From assembly GCF_028288465.1 (NCBI RefSeq), contig NZ_JAQBNR010000050.1:155726-219725 (forward strand): 64,000 nucleotides of DNA, written 5' to 3'. How positions within the stretch are numbered: position 1 is the first letter of the stretch; each line of letters opens with the position of its first letter. Position numbers and translations under genes: made by a program. Under the pieces are notes generated by a model. It was not told the origin of the DNA and made no database searches. It saw only the letters and a list, made by a program, of their open reading frames with translations. Origin of the DNA: Ferruginibacter sp. Lineage in GTDB: Bacteria; Bacteroidota; Bacteroidia; Chitinophagales; Chitinophagaceae. Positions 9,034 through 18,205 of this stretch are shown in pieces.

Positions 9034-9753
9034 ATGAAACTAACCCCTGTTGTTTTACTTGTTTTGGCTGTCAGCTTTTTCATAAATATTGTCGCTGCGC
9101 AGGACAGCAGCAAGGCTTGTAAAGTTGCGCTGATGGACCTGGCAGGCAAGTATACCGGTGATTGTAAAAACGGGCTGGCCAATGGCAAGGGTGAGGCCAC
9201 CGGCTTAAATCACTACAAGGGTATTTTCAGGAATGGTTTGCCGAACGGTGCCGGCGTTTACAACTACAGTGACAGTACCTGGTACTCCGGCAATTTCCAG
9301 GATGGCATCAAGGAAGGGAAAGGCGAATTGCATTACATGCGGGGCAGTTTACCGGACAGCATTCTGTCAGGATTCTGGAGTGGTGGAGAATACAGGGGAG
9401 GAAAATACATTACCTACCTGCTAAACGGCACCACCTTTTTCGATAACGTTGAGGTGATCCCTTCAAAAGAAAGTGGCCATATATTAAAGATAGAAATTTC
9501 TACTACCAGCGGTGCAGCCAATGTTGCGCCTCCGTCCGGAAACCCGGTGCTTACGCTTACCAGTTTAACGCCTGTCAACGCGGTATTTGCCAATAGAACC
9601 TCTAACTTTGCAACTGCAACCAAAAGTTCTGTTTCGTATGAAATAAGCCAGTTTCCTGCCCATTTCTTTGCCACCCTTTCCAACGGAGAAACATTTAACC
9701 TGGAGCTGTACAAAGCCGCCAACTGGACGGTGAGGCTATACCGCAACCAATAA
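9034..9753 (+). CDS. Secreted MORN-repeat protein
   Basis: 239 residues with a signal peptide (MKLTPVVLLVLAVSFFINIVAAQ). Residues about 35-125 contain four MORN-type units: YTGDCKNGLANGKGEA, YKGIFRNGLPNGAGVY, YSGNFQDGIKEGKGEL and a degenerate SGFWSGGEYRGGKY. MORN repeats form a curved beta-hairpin array used for binding or as a scaffold. The C-terminal 110 residues are a threonine/serine-rich domain that I do not recognise. Location should be periplasmic or extracellular. The gene lies upstream of the M13 peptidase in the same direction, but the 156-base gap does not prove an operon. Confidence 0.82.
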   Translation: MKLTPVVLLVLAVSFFINIVAAQDSSKACKVALMDLAGKYTGDCKNGLANGKGEATGLNHYKGIFRNGLPNGAGVYNYSDSTWYSGNFQDGIKEGKGELHYMRGSLPDSILSGFWSGGEYRGGKYITYLLNGTTFFDNVEVIPSKESGHILKIEISTTSGAANVAPPSGNPVLTLTSLTPVNAVFANRTSNFATATKSSVSYEISQFPAHFFATLSNGETFNLELYKAANWTVRLYRNQ

Positions 9754-9909
9754 TGAAAAGCAAGTGTATACCAGAAGGGAAGGTTTCACTGCGGGAACGG
9801 CAATACTACACACACAATAATTAAGATTTTCCTTTGCCTTCCGTAACGGGCCAGGTGCAATCAACATCGCTGATTTTAATTTATCTTCATTTAAACAAAG
9901 TAATTGGGT

Positions 9910-11928
9910 ATGACTAAACTGGTATTCCTTCTTGCAGTAGCCCTGTCGCTGGCTGCCTGTAACAACTATGTTGCTGCGCAAAAAAAATACATCGCCGTTG
10001 AGGGCATCGACCCGGCTAAAAAGCCCGGTGATAATTTCTTTTTATACATCAATAACAAATGGTACGATACCGCCCGGATACCGCCGTCGCAGTCGGGCGT
10101 TGGTGCTTATATGTTTATGAATTACCCGCAGCGGTTACGGTTGCAGGGTATCCTGGATAGTGTGTCGAAGGCTACCAATACAACAGGCAGCATTGAGCAG
10201 CAGCTCGGCGATTTTTATGCTTCGGGTATGGACACCCTCACCATTGACAAACGTGGTTACGATCCCGTCAAACATATGCTCCGTGCAATTGACAGCATAG
10301 CTGATGTTGCAGGCCTGGTGCACTTTGCTGCCGGTGGCTTAAAAGCAGGTAATGGTTCTATACTATCTTTTAGCGTCGGGCCGGATAATAAAAACAGCCA
10401 TCTTAATATTGCGCATCTATACCAAACCGGCATTGGTATGCCAGACCGCGATTACTATTTTAAAACTGATTCCCCAACGGTTGCCATACAGGCGGCATAT
10501 AAAAAATACCTTACCGCTTTATTTACGTTAACAGGCAGCGATGCTGCAACCGCAGTCAGCAATGCAACACTGGTATATGGCATAGAAAAACAATTGGCCG
10601 CGACGCATAAGACAAATATTGAACTGCGGGATGTCAATGCCAATTACAACAAAATGCCTGTAGCGGTACTTGCAAAAAAGCAACCCAACATAGGGTGGTT
10701 AAATGTATTAACTATTTTAGGAGTAACGACAGATTCGATTGATGTTGCCCAAACTGCTTACTATGATCAACTGGACGCCTTACTGACAGGCATACACCTG
10801 GCTGACTGGAAACTGTATTTTAAAGCCAGCACCCTCAACGCTTATAGCGGTGAGTTAAGCAAGCCTTTTGGGGATGCGGCATTTGAATATACCAAAGTGT
10901 TGAAGGGCCAGGCAGTACAAAAAGCAAGAGGTGAGCAAATAGCGGAAGCTGTGGATCAGCTATTAGGGGAAGCATTAGGCCAATTGTATGTAAAAAAATA
11001 CTTTACAGAAAATGCCAGGAAAAGGGCGCTTGAACTGGTGAATAATTTACAGCAGGCATTCGCGGCAAGAATTAACCACCTAGACTGGATGAGCGACAGC
11101 ACCAAGCAAAAGGCGAAAGAAAAATTATTTGCCATCACAAAAAAGATAGGGTATCCTGACAAATGGAGAGCCTATAAACAGGTGCATATCGAACGCAGTA
11201 CCTACTTTGAGAATGTTGTATCGGCCGCCAGCAACGATTACCGGCACCAACTGGAGAAGTTAGGTAAACCGGTCGACAGGTCGGAGTGGTTTACTACCCC
11301 TTCTACCGTTACGGCCTATTATAATCCGGCAGCCAATGAAATTGTATTTCCGGCAGCCATTTTACAACCGCCTTATTTTGATGAAGCCGCAGATGATGCT
11401 TTGAACTACGGCGGCATTGGCATGGTAATCGGCCATGAAATGACGCATGCCTTTGATGACGAGGGTGCCCAGTTTGATAAAGATGGCAACGTTTCCAATT
11501 GGTGGACCAAAGGTGATTACGGCAGGTTCAAGGCAAAAACGCAACAGGTTGTTGACCTGTACAGCACCTTTACAGTGCTGGATACGCTGCATGTGAAAGG
11601 AGCTTTAACCCTTGGAGAAAACACAGCAGATGTGGGTGGTGTATCCATTGCATACGATGCTTTTAAATTAACACCACAAGGGCATGGTACAACCAGGATA
11701 GATGGGTTTACACCCGATCAAAGGTTTTGCATTTCCATTGCACGCATCTGGCGCGTGAAGATGAAAGATGCGTTTCTTCGTTACTGGATCAACAATAACC
11801 CGCACTCACCACCCATGTGGCGTGTGAATGGCCCGCTGATGAACATGCCCTATTTTCACAAGGCTTTCAATATACAACCGGGTGATAAGATGTATGTAGC
11901 GGAGAAAGACAGGATAAAGATCTGGTAG
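9910..11928 (+). CDS. M13-family zinc metallopeptidase (neprilysin/PepO-like) lipoprotein
   Basis: 673 residues from ATG 9910; a TTG two codons earlier is a weaker start. The signal sequence LAVALSLAAC ends in a lipobox, so the enzyme is probably membrane-anchored in the periplasm. The M13 N-terminal domain (about 30-430) starts with GDNFFLYINNKW. The catalytic domain carries the zinc motif HEMTH (509-513), the third ligand Glu570 in ENTAD, and the family ending NNNPHSPPMWRVNGP with a terminal Ile-Trp. It should cleave short peptides on the amino side of hydrophobic residues. Length and motifs match the family. The decayed fragment at 3118-3610 is a close relative, so the locus has undergone duplication. 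Confidence 0.95.
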   Translation: MTKLVFLLAVALSLAACNNYVAAQKKYIAVEGIDPAKKPGDNFFLYINNKWYDTARIPPSQSGVGAYMFMNYPQRLRLQGILDSVSKATNTTGSIEQQLGDFYASGMDTLTIDKRGYDPVKHMLRAIDSIADVAGLVHFAAGGLKAGNGSILSFSVGPDNKNSHLNIAHLYQTGIGMPDRDYYFKTDSPTVAIQAAYKKYLTALFTLTGSDAATAVSNATLVYGIEKQLAATHKTNIELRDVNANYNKMPVAVLAKKQPNIGWLNVLTILGVTTDSIDVAQTAYYDQLDALLTGIHLADWKLYFKASTLNAYSGELSKPFGDAAFEYTKVLKGQAVQKARGEQIAEAVDQLLGEALGQLYVKKYFTENARKRALELVNNLQQAFAARINHLDWMSDSTKQKAKEKLFAITKKIGYPDKWRAYKQVHIERSTYFENVVSAASNDYRHQLEKLGKPVDRSEWFTTPSTVTAYYNPAANEIVFPAAILQPPYFDEAADDALNYGGIGMVIGHEMTHAFDDEGAQFDKDGNVSNWWTKGDYGRFKAKTQQVVDLYSTFTVLDTLHVKGALTLGENTADVGGVSIAYDAFKLTPQGHGTTRIDGFTPDQRFCISIARIWRVKMKDAFLRYWINNNPHSPPMWRVNGPLMNMPYFHKAFNIQPGDKMYVAEKDRIKIW

Positions 11929-12804
11929 TGGCCAAGGGTGAATTTAGACCGTTTTACCTCATTTAGCAAACTGATTCAGCGAACAAAAACCTGGTATGGC
12001 GGTTAGTCTGCCACGGGTTTTTGATTTTTTGCATATTGCAACCGGTGGACGGGTTGTTGATCCGTTGGTTAGGATAGTTAAAAATGGGATGCGCTTTTTG
12101 ACCACATGACCAAATTCAAGATACCATGCGGTGAGCTTACGGGCAAAACTTTTTTCTCACCCTTATTTTTACAGGCACGCCAGCCAGGATGATGAAGGAC
12201 AATTTGGAGATATTGGGATGAATCGAAAATCAATACCTGCATTGTATTAACCCATTTGGTCGGGGCCTGATATGTCAAACTCCACAACCTAAAAAAACGG
12301 GCACAGCTGTAAAGCATATTGAAGCAAATAAAAATATCATTTTTGTGAAAATGAATTTGGTCTTTTTGCACGCCGGCACGCTTTACTTCTTCCTTCAGAA
12401 CTCCATACTTTGATCTTGATTTTTTCTTTAATATTAAATGTCACTACCCCCAACTACTAACACCATACTTTTATTTCATGAACTTGGTTGAGTAAGCTTA
12501 ATCAACATAAATCAAGCTGCCTTTTATTCATTTTTCACTTGGTACCAATGATGCCAATCATTCTTTGTATTAGTAATTCCCTGTTACTATCCGTTTCCCC
12601 CGGTGAATGGCATTAACGAAGTGTAACAATACAAGCATTGATACAGAATTGAGAATTGCCATCCATAAACCGGAAAGCTGGTCGTGGAGTATTATGTAAT
12701 GTATCCTGGTTGACAGCTTGTTATAAAATCGGCACTGACATTGTTTTACCCAATGCGCTTACAATTACAATAACAAACTCATTTTTAAAAACCCAGCCCC
12801 GCAA
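11929..12804. other. Long intergenic region after the M13 peptidase
   Basis: About 875 bases. Apart from the terminator at 11985-12028 nothing is recognisable: open frames such as the one at 12078-12371 on the minus strand lack protein-like composition, and no tRNA, repeat or promoter match stands out. The T9SS gene at 12805 must have its promoter here. Confidence 0.4.
11985..12028 (+). terminator. Probable terminator after the M13 peptidase
   Basis: AAAAACC pairs with GGTTTTT, with additional TGG/CCA pairs inside an imperfect stem, followed by GATTTTTTG. It lies 56 bases after the stop codon. Confidence 0.55.
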
Positions 12805-15189
12805 ATGAAAACAATCACTCACCTTTTTCAAAAAAGAGTTATTGCCTCTTTTATCGCCGGCTTTGTTTCGCTATGCGCTGCAGAAGCAGTACATGCACAA
12901 ACCGGATACCTGTATCTGCATGCTAAAACCCTCAGTGAAGACCTGAATCAACCTTTTAATTTTTCCGTTTCGGGCGGCCCCACGTCCGTTTCCAATTTCA
13001 CATTGGAAGATAATGCACTCAATATTGAACCCACAGACATTGGTGCTGGTCATGGTACCGGCAATGGTGAACTTTGGGCAGTGGCAGGGCCAACGCTGGG
13101 AGCGCCTGGCTACATTTACCACCGCTCCGTTAACAGCACCGTTTGGAACAAAGTGTCTGCTACCCAAAAGGCGGTTACGATAGATGGTGCGGACCTGGGT
13201 CATTTTGTAATGACAGATTCTGCAGGCGACGCATACGTGTACAATGGCAGCTCTTTTATTATGCTCTATAACCACGCTACCTACGGCGGGCTGCAAGCTA
13301 TTGATATTGCCAGTAACGGCAGCATCACCAATGGCACAGGAGCTACAGCCATTGTTGTATCCGGTGGCCGGGTTGGCCGCTACACCGGTAATTACAGTTC
13401 AACTTTTACCTGGACGGAAATAACACCTGTTGATAATGGCGGATTCTCATTTACCCGACTCGACATTAACCCCACTAACAATGATATTGTGCTGACAGAT
13501 GGCGCAGGGTATATCACTAAAGTAGATGCCACGGGCGGCAGCCTAGTATATTATGCCCGCGGCGGCACAGGCACCTCCGACTATGATGTTGCGGTTGACG
13601 GCAATGGCAATGTATATGGAGATGCATCCAACCTTACCGGCATGGGTTCTGTTTACAGGTATAGTAGCGGCACATGGACGGAAGAACCTACTGCCAGTCA
13701 CCATTTCTTTTTTACCTGCGGCGATAACGGCCAGGCGTGGACGGTTACCGGAGTTACAGCAAGTCAGCAAACGTACTATGCGGTTCCTTCTTCAATATTT
13801 ACCCGGACAGGCGATGGCTCAGGTACGTGGCTGGACGATGAGCGGGTGCAGACTTCGCGGAATGGCAATGCCATTATGATTCCTGTAGCTGCTGGCACCT
13901 ACACCATTACAGAAGGCAGCCCCGCCAATTACAACCTGCAGAATATTACTATCTACAATCCTGCCAGCGGAAGCACTATTAATATTGCCGGCAACAGCAC
14001 TTCTGTTGTTGTTACCGCAGGCCAGGTAGTACATGTAGTATTTACCAACAGCCTTGTATCCGCCACCGCAATTTCGTCAAGCTGTGGTGCCAGCATTATG
14101 ATAGAAAACTTTGGATCAGGCGCAACGGGTATCCGCGGTAATGCGCTATCCGGCCTTACCGATTACCATTATTGGAATGATGCCGCCCGCAATACTATGA
14201 GTGATGGCTACTATGCCTTATCACAGAGCTCTGCCCAATGGGCTAATGCCACACTTACAGATCATACCGGTCTCAGTGGCGGATATTTTATGCTGGTAAA
14301 CGCTTCTTTTGCACCGGATTTATTTTACCAGCGCCGGATCACCGGTTTGGTGCCCGGCAGAAGTTATATGTTGTCTTTTTGGGCAGGTAACCTGTCAACG
14401 ACTTCTCCTTTGCAGCCGAATATCACTGCTGGTATAAGGGATACAGTTTCATCAACTTTATTAGGCTCTGTAAACACCGGCCAGTTTCCTGCCGGCAATG
14501 CATGGCACCATTACACTTTTACATTTACACCCTCTGTGTCCACTGCAGATATTTTCCTTCAAAATAACGCCCCAGGCGGATCTGGAAACGACCTGGCAAT
14601 TGATGATATTTCGGTTAGCGCATTATGCACACTGCCGGTAACAGTTACTGATTTTACTGCACAGCAACAAGGGCAAACAGCTTTGTTAAACTGGTCTGCT
14701 GCAGCAGCGGTGAACTTTAATTATTTTGAAGTGCAGCGGAGTACCGATGGCGTTCATTGGTTAGCTGTTGGAAAAGTGGCAGGGCAAAATAACACACTGG
14801 CATACCAGTACCATTTTACTGATATGGCACCTGCAAACGAAACCAATTATTACCGGTTAAGGGCCGTTGACCTAAATGCCGCTGAACAATACAGCATAAC
14901 AAGAACGGTGACATTTACAGCACTTGCAAACTGGGCCGTGTCAGCTTCTCCCAACCCAACAGATGGCGGAGGCGTTGTTATGCTGCAAAGCAATAAGCCA
15001 GTAACAGCGGTTCATATATTTGATCTAAGCGGAAAACTAATGAAGGCAAACAGCACAGTTTCCGCCGGCGGACAAGGCAGCTTAACGGTGGCCTTAGGAT
15101 TACGCAATTTGCCGGCGGGCATGTACCTGGCACAAGTACAAGATGCTTCCGGCAACAGCGTGAATATTAAACTGGTTAAAAACGACTAA
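12805..15189 (+). CDS. Large secreted propeller/CBM-like protein with T9SS type A sorting domain
   Basis: 794 residues with a signal peptide ending near AEAVHAQ (residue 32). Residues about 35-320 are repetitive and Gly/Thr-rich, with units such as WTEITPVDNGGFSFTRLDINP that suggest a beta-propeller. Residues about 430-610 form a jelly-roll-like block (ASIMIENFGSG through SGNDLAIDDISVSALC), similar to carbohydrate-binding or laminin-G-like domains. Residues 615-705 look like a fibronectin-type fold. The end (about 710-794, SASPNPTDGG, LSGKLM, LPAGMYLAQV, VNIKLVKND) is a classic Por-type sorting domain that directs export through T9SS and attachment to the surface or release. The ligand is unknown. 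Confidence 0.88.
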   Translation: MKTITHLFQKRVIASFIAGFVSLCAAEAVHAQTGYLYLHAKTLSEDLNQPFNFSVSGGPTSVSNFTLEDNALNIEPTDIGAGHGTGNGELWAVAGPTLGAPGYIYHRSVNSTVWNKVSATQKAVTIDGADLGHFVMTDSAGDAYVYNGSSFIMLYNHATYGGLQAIDIASNGSITNGTGATAIVVSGGRVGRYTGNYSSTFTWTEITPVDNGGFSFTRLDINPTNNDIVLTDGAGYITKVDATGGSLVYYARGGTGTSDYDVAVDGNGNVYGDASNLTGMGSVYRYSSGTWTEEPTASHHFFFTCGDNGQAWTVTGVTASQQTYYAVPSSIFTRTGDGSGTWLDDERVQTSRNGNAIMIPVAAGTYTITEGSPANYNLQNITIYNPASGSTINIAGNSTSVVVTAGQVVHVVFTNSLVSATAISSSCGASIMIENFGSGATGIRGNALSGLTDYHYWNDAARNTMSDGYYALSQSSAQWANATLTDHTGLSGGYFMLVNASFAPDLFYQRRITGLVPGRSYMLSFWAGNLSTTSPLQPNITAGIRDTVSSTLLGSVNTGQFPAGNAWHHYTFTFTPSVSTADIFLQNNAPGGSGNDLAIDDISVSALCTLPVTVTDFTAQQQGQTALLNWSAAAAVNFNYFEVQRSTDGVHWLAVGKVAGQNNTLAYQYHFTDMAPANETNYYRLRAVDLNAAEQYSITRTVTFTALANWAVSASPNPTDGGGVVMLQSNKPVTAVHIFDLSGKLMKANSTVSAGGQGSLTVALGLRNLPAGMYLAQVQDASGNSVNIKLVKND

Positions 15190-15289
15190 CTATAAGATGT
15201 AGCAAAAGCTTGCTGGCCTGATACAGCACAACTTTCTCTCCGGGACAGTAAGCGGCCCCGGGGCGGCGCCGGGAGGCTAAAAATGACAA

Positions 15290-15325
15290 GAGGCTGTCTC
15301 AAAATATGAGCAGCCTCCTTTTGTT
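15290..15325 (+). terminator. Terminator after the T9SS protein
   Basis: GAGGCTG and CAGCCTC form a stem extended by CTC/GAG around the loop AAAATAT, followed by CTTTTGTT. It is about 100 bases after the stop codon. Confidence 0.65.
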
Positions 15326-15348
15326 ATTATGCAGCTGCGCAGATTATA

Positions 15349-16373
15349 TTGAAAGAGCCTGCTAAAAATGAATGGGCCTGTACTATATTTTGCTGGTTGC
15401 AGGAATTTGGGCTACAATTATTCTTACCACTTATTTTTGAGATTATTTTTCTTTTCAGCTTCAGGGCAATTGCTGTACATCCAAATTCGGCAGCTACTTT
15501 TAGTATGGGAACGATTCCGGAAGAGCGCATCTTAAAAAATAATTCCATAGAGTTACTCCATCACGCAGCTGCAACTTGCCTTAATAAATCCTCTTACCAA
15601 TGCTATGACATCGGCCTTTTAATTTATTGCGGCGTTTATCGCACAGATTATCTGCTTGAACCAGCCTATGCTGCATTATTGGCTGGAGAGTTGGATATGA
15701 ATGCAACTTCGCCGGACGACAACAATAATAAAACGCTTGCCTTTGATATTTTAATGGTTCCATTGGCTTCCTGAATGCGTGCTATGTGGTTCAACAAATG
15801 ATCGTAGCCGAAAATTGCAAGACAGCAATGATAGTCGCAGCAGAATGTGAAAACAACGCCGGTTATTTTCCGGATGATTTGTTGGGTATACTTGAACCTG
15901 CATCGGCCATCATCCTGGATGCAGATCCACTGAACAATGTCGGTTTTTCGCGTTTTCTGTTCAAATACCATGAAGAATCACTACATTCATATACCACCTA
16001 TTGTAATACCAGTAACGTAAAGCCTTATCTTCATATCCGGAAAGACAACAATCTTGAAGAATTGTATTTAGCCTGCATTCTCCCTGCCGTTCAGGAATTG
16101 CTGCAGATGGAAGGACTCGATCTCAGCGGGATAGACAAGGTTTTCCCGCCCCAAATTTCATCCGGGTTTATTGTACGATTGAGCGATTTGTTGCATCTTC
16201 CACCGGACATGTTTATTGATGCCGTGGGGGAAGGGCCTGACTTATTTACCTCGTCTCTACCTTATGCCCTGGATTTTGCATATAAAAAGGAGCTTGTAAA
16301 GCCTGGTGATACCGGGTTAATGATTACTGTCGGTTCAGGTATCCAGGTCGGCTGTGCTATTTATCATTTTTGA
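15349..16373 (+). pseudogene. Frameshifted 3-oxoacyl-ACP synthase III (FabH/OleA-like) gene
   Basis: Two frames together read as one KAS III-like protein. Frame 1 (to 15774) contains IPEERILKNNS, LLIYCGVYRTDYLLEP and KTLAFDI. Frame 2 resumes with NGSIGFLNACYVVQQ and runs to a normal C-terminus, GDTGLMITVGSGIQVG, ending at 16373. A single missing base near 15754 (FDI-L-NGS when restored) explains the break. The thiolase-fold core is recognisable, but the usual Cys-His-Asn triad is not: Ser occupies the expected Cys position (NGS), and PPQIS and GPDLFTSS replace the His and Asn motifs. This may be a family trait (a divergent acyltransferase or partner subunit) rather than decay. Homology before about 15500 is unclear. 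The P450 remnant follows 11 bases later. Confidence 0.72.
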
Positions 16374-16384
16374 TTCTAAGGTGT

Positions 16385-16765
16385 ATGAATGCTATCAAGA
16401 AATCTAAACTTCCTCCCGGACCGAAGACCAGACTTCCTTTAGGTTATCTATTTAGCTTCCGTAAGGACAGTATTTGTTTTTTAAGAAACATTGCTGAAGA
16501 ATTCGGCGATATCGTTCATTTTAAACTTGGTCCCATACGGATCGTTTACTCAATCACCCGGATTTTATTAAAGAGGTGCTCACGATACAACATCGGAATT
16601 TTGTAAAAGGTAGGCCGTTGGAAATGGCGAAGGCATTATTGGTGAAGGACTTTTGACCAGTGAGGGAGAATTCCATTGGCATTGCAGGACAATTTGATAG
16701 TCAATGCGCTGAGATACGTGGCTAAAAAATTCGTTCTAAACACGGATCACCCTGTATACAAAAAA
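16385..16765 (+). pseudogene. Broken cytochrome P450, N-terminal remnant only
   Basis: ATG 16385 opens a P450 N-terminus: the proline hinge KLPPGPKTRLPLGYLFSF, then LRNIAEEFGDIVHFKLGP. The frame then breaks. Restoring one frame gives HPDFIKEVLTIQHRNFVKG, and another gives IGEGLLTSEGEFHWHCRTI, which corresponds to the start of helix C in P450s, where two stops follow. The oxygen-binding I helix, the ExxR motif and the heme cysteine are all absent. At least two frameshifts and a deletion of most of the gene are needed to explain this. It lies between the KAS III remnant and an APS kinase in one direction, so the three were probably one biosynthetic operon. Confidence 0.8.
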
Positions 16766-16791
16766 TAATATTGATAGCTAAACAAAACGTG

Positions 16792-17316
16792 ATGATTATT
16801 ATTCAATTAACCGGTCTTTCCGGGACAGGCAAAACAACGCTGGCCTGTAATGTAAAAGCGATGCTGATAAAATTACAATATAAGGCAGAAGTAATTGACG
16901 GTGATGCCTACCGTCAAACATTATGTAAAGACCTGGGTTTTTCCAAAGCCGACCGGATTGAAAATATCCGCAGGCTTGGCATATTAGCGAACGTGTTAGC
17001 CCGAAATGAAGTAATAACGATAATGGCTGCCATCAATCCTTATGAATCAGTCCGCCAGGAACTTAAATCTCAAAACAATTTTGTACATACCGTTTGGGTT
17101 GATTGCAATTTGGAAACTTTGATTCAAAGAGATACAAAAGGTTTATACCGTCGCGCTATTCTCCCAAACGGACATCCGGAAAAAATTATCAATTTCACGG
17201 GTATTGACGATCCGTTCGAAATACCGGAAAACCCTGACTTGGTCATAGATACCAATACAACTTCTGAAAAAGATTCCTCGCAAATATTGCTGGATTATAT
17301 ACTCTCGCAAATTTGA
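16792..17316 (+). CDS. cysC: Adenylyl-sulfate (APS) kinase
   Basis: 174 residues from ATG 16792 (a TTG start 7 codons earlier is also open). Reads as a full-length APS kinase: P-loop GLSGTGKTT at residues 7-15, IDGDAYR, LGFSKADRIENIRR, AAINPYE where many homologues have FISPY, RDTKGLYRRA, and the substrate motif NFTGIDDPFEIPENPDL. The enzyme phosphorylates APS at the 3' position to give PAPS, the sulfate donor for sulfotransferases and in some bacteria for sulfate reduction. No sulfate adenylyltransferase or sulfotransferase is nearby. It follows broken KAS III and P450 genes, so its original role may have been in a specialised lipid or metabolite pathway. The gene itself shows no damage. Confidence 0.85.
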   Translation: MIIIQLTGLSGTGKTTLACNVKAMLIKLQYKAEVIDGDAYRQTLCKDLGFSKADRIENIRRLGILANVLARNEVITIMAAINPYESVRQELKSQNNFVHTVWVDCNLETLIQRDTKGLYRRAILPNGHPEKIINFTGIDDPFEIPENPDLVIDTNTTSEKDSSQILLDYILSQI

Positions 17317-17642
17317 TTTTTTCGCGATATACCAGCCGCCCTTTCCCATAATTTAGCAACAAATCGCCTTTATCCCTTGCAAATGTTATCTGAACAGGCG
17401 ATGGTACAGAATAGTAAGTGAAAGTTTAGTTGTTTATTTTAGCTGGATTATGGCAGGATGCTTGGCCATGCAAACTAATGGAAATGACTTTCTTCAGACT
17501 CAATTAAGGGCTGAACCTACAGTTAATAATTGTTACGAAGTCGGTTGAGAGGTAACAAATCTTTGAATTATGTTATGCTGTTTAATCGATTCAATTATTT
17601 TCAAATCCCCAACACAGTCCAAAAATTTCTTTTATGAGAATA
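17317..17642. other. Intergenic region after the APS kinase
   Basis: About 325 bases with stops in all frames and no hairpin, promoter or coding signal that I could recognise. Confidence 0.4.
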
Positions 17643-17678
17643 ACAAAAAAAGCAGCTATGATATAATCATAACTGCTT
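17643..17678 (-). terminator. Terminator of tRNA-Asn
   Basis: On the minus strand AGCAG-TATGAT pairs with ATCATA-CTGCT, with one internal mismatch, followed by TTTTTTG. It begins about 10 bases after the tRNA 3' end. Confidence 0.8.
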
Positions 17679-17687
17679 GATTTCCAG

Positions 17688-17761
17688 CTCCCCCTTCCCG
17701 ACTTGAACGGGAGACCCTCTGATTAACAGTCAGATGCTCTAACCAACTGAGCTAAGGAGGA
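17688..17761 (-). tRNA. tRNA-Asn (anticodon GTT)
   Basis: A complete 74-nt cloverleaf on the minus strand: acceptor TCCTCCT/AGGGGGA, D stem GCTC/GAGC, anticodon stem TCTGA/TCAGA with loop CTGTTAA (GTT), T stem TCCCG/CGGGA with loop TTCAAGT, discriminator G. CCA is not encoded. A promoter and a terminator flank it, so it is transcribed alone. Confidence 0.96.
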
Positions 17762-17785
17762 GTATTACCCTTTTAATTGGGAGGG

Positions 17786-17814
17786 CAAAAATAAGGCTTT
17801 TTAGTTTTCAGCAA
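17786..17814 (-). promoter_or_regulatory. Promoter of tRNA-Asn
   Basis: Minus strand: TTG at 17814-17812, an 18-base spacer, then TATTTTTG at 17793-17786, matching the Bacteroidota TTG/TAnnTTTG pattern. The predicted transcript would start about 20 bases before the tRNA. Confidence 0.6.
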
Positions 17815-17827
17815 AAAATTAAATCAA

Positions 17828-18190
17828 TTATTTAAGCCAATTCCGCAGGTTATTTTCTTCCAGGCCTATAAATACCCCGTTATTACGTATTTCTACAGGA
17901 AAAATTTTTAAATAATAGCCTTCGCCGCTTGTGTTCCGGCCGTTTTGCAGGCTAAATTTATACCGGTGCAACGGACAAACAATGTTTCCGGTTGCATCAA
18001 TGAATCCGTCACTTAATTTTCCCCCTGCGTGCGGGCATTTTTGTGCGCATGCGGATAACAAATTATTTACAAGCGCTACACAAATGGTTTTGTTGCTTAT
18101 AGTTATTTCTATAATTCCATTTGCAGAAAAATTTAACTCAGCCACGTTATCCGCCACCTTATGCCATTTGTATTTCTTATCACTTTGCAT
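17828..18190 (-). CDS. Rieske [2Fe-2S] domain protein
   Basis: 120 residues forming one Rieske domain. The two cluster-binding motifs are KCPHAGG (Cys52, His54) and CPLH (Cys72, His75), with the expected spacing for a ferredoxin-type Rieske protein. The end reads LKIFPVEIRNNGVFIGL, the usual last strands. There is no signal peptide, so it should be a cytoplasmic electron carrier or a subunit of an oxygenase or nitrite-reductase-like enzyme. It starts 15 bases after the hflX stop, so the two are probably co-transcribed, though no functional link is known. The partner enzyme is not in this window. Confidence 0.88.
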   Translation of the reverse strand: MQSDKKYKWHKVADNVAELNFSANGIIEITISNKTICVALVNNLLSACAQKCPHAGGKLSDGFIDATGNIVCPLHRYKFSLQNGRNTSGEGYYLKIFPVEIRNNGVFIGLEENNLRNWLK

Positions 18191-18205
18191 GCAGGTGTTT
18201 ATTGC

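Noticed and set aside
12078..12371. 97-codon frame in the gap after the M13 peptidase
   Set aside because: No start context, no recognised motif and mixed composition.
15290..15325. Insertion-sequence end
   Set aside because: GAGGCTG...CAGCCTC looks like some transposon ends, but no transposase or matching second end was found; a terminator explains it.
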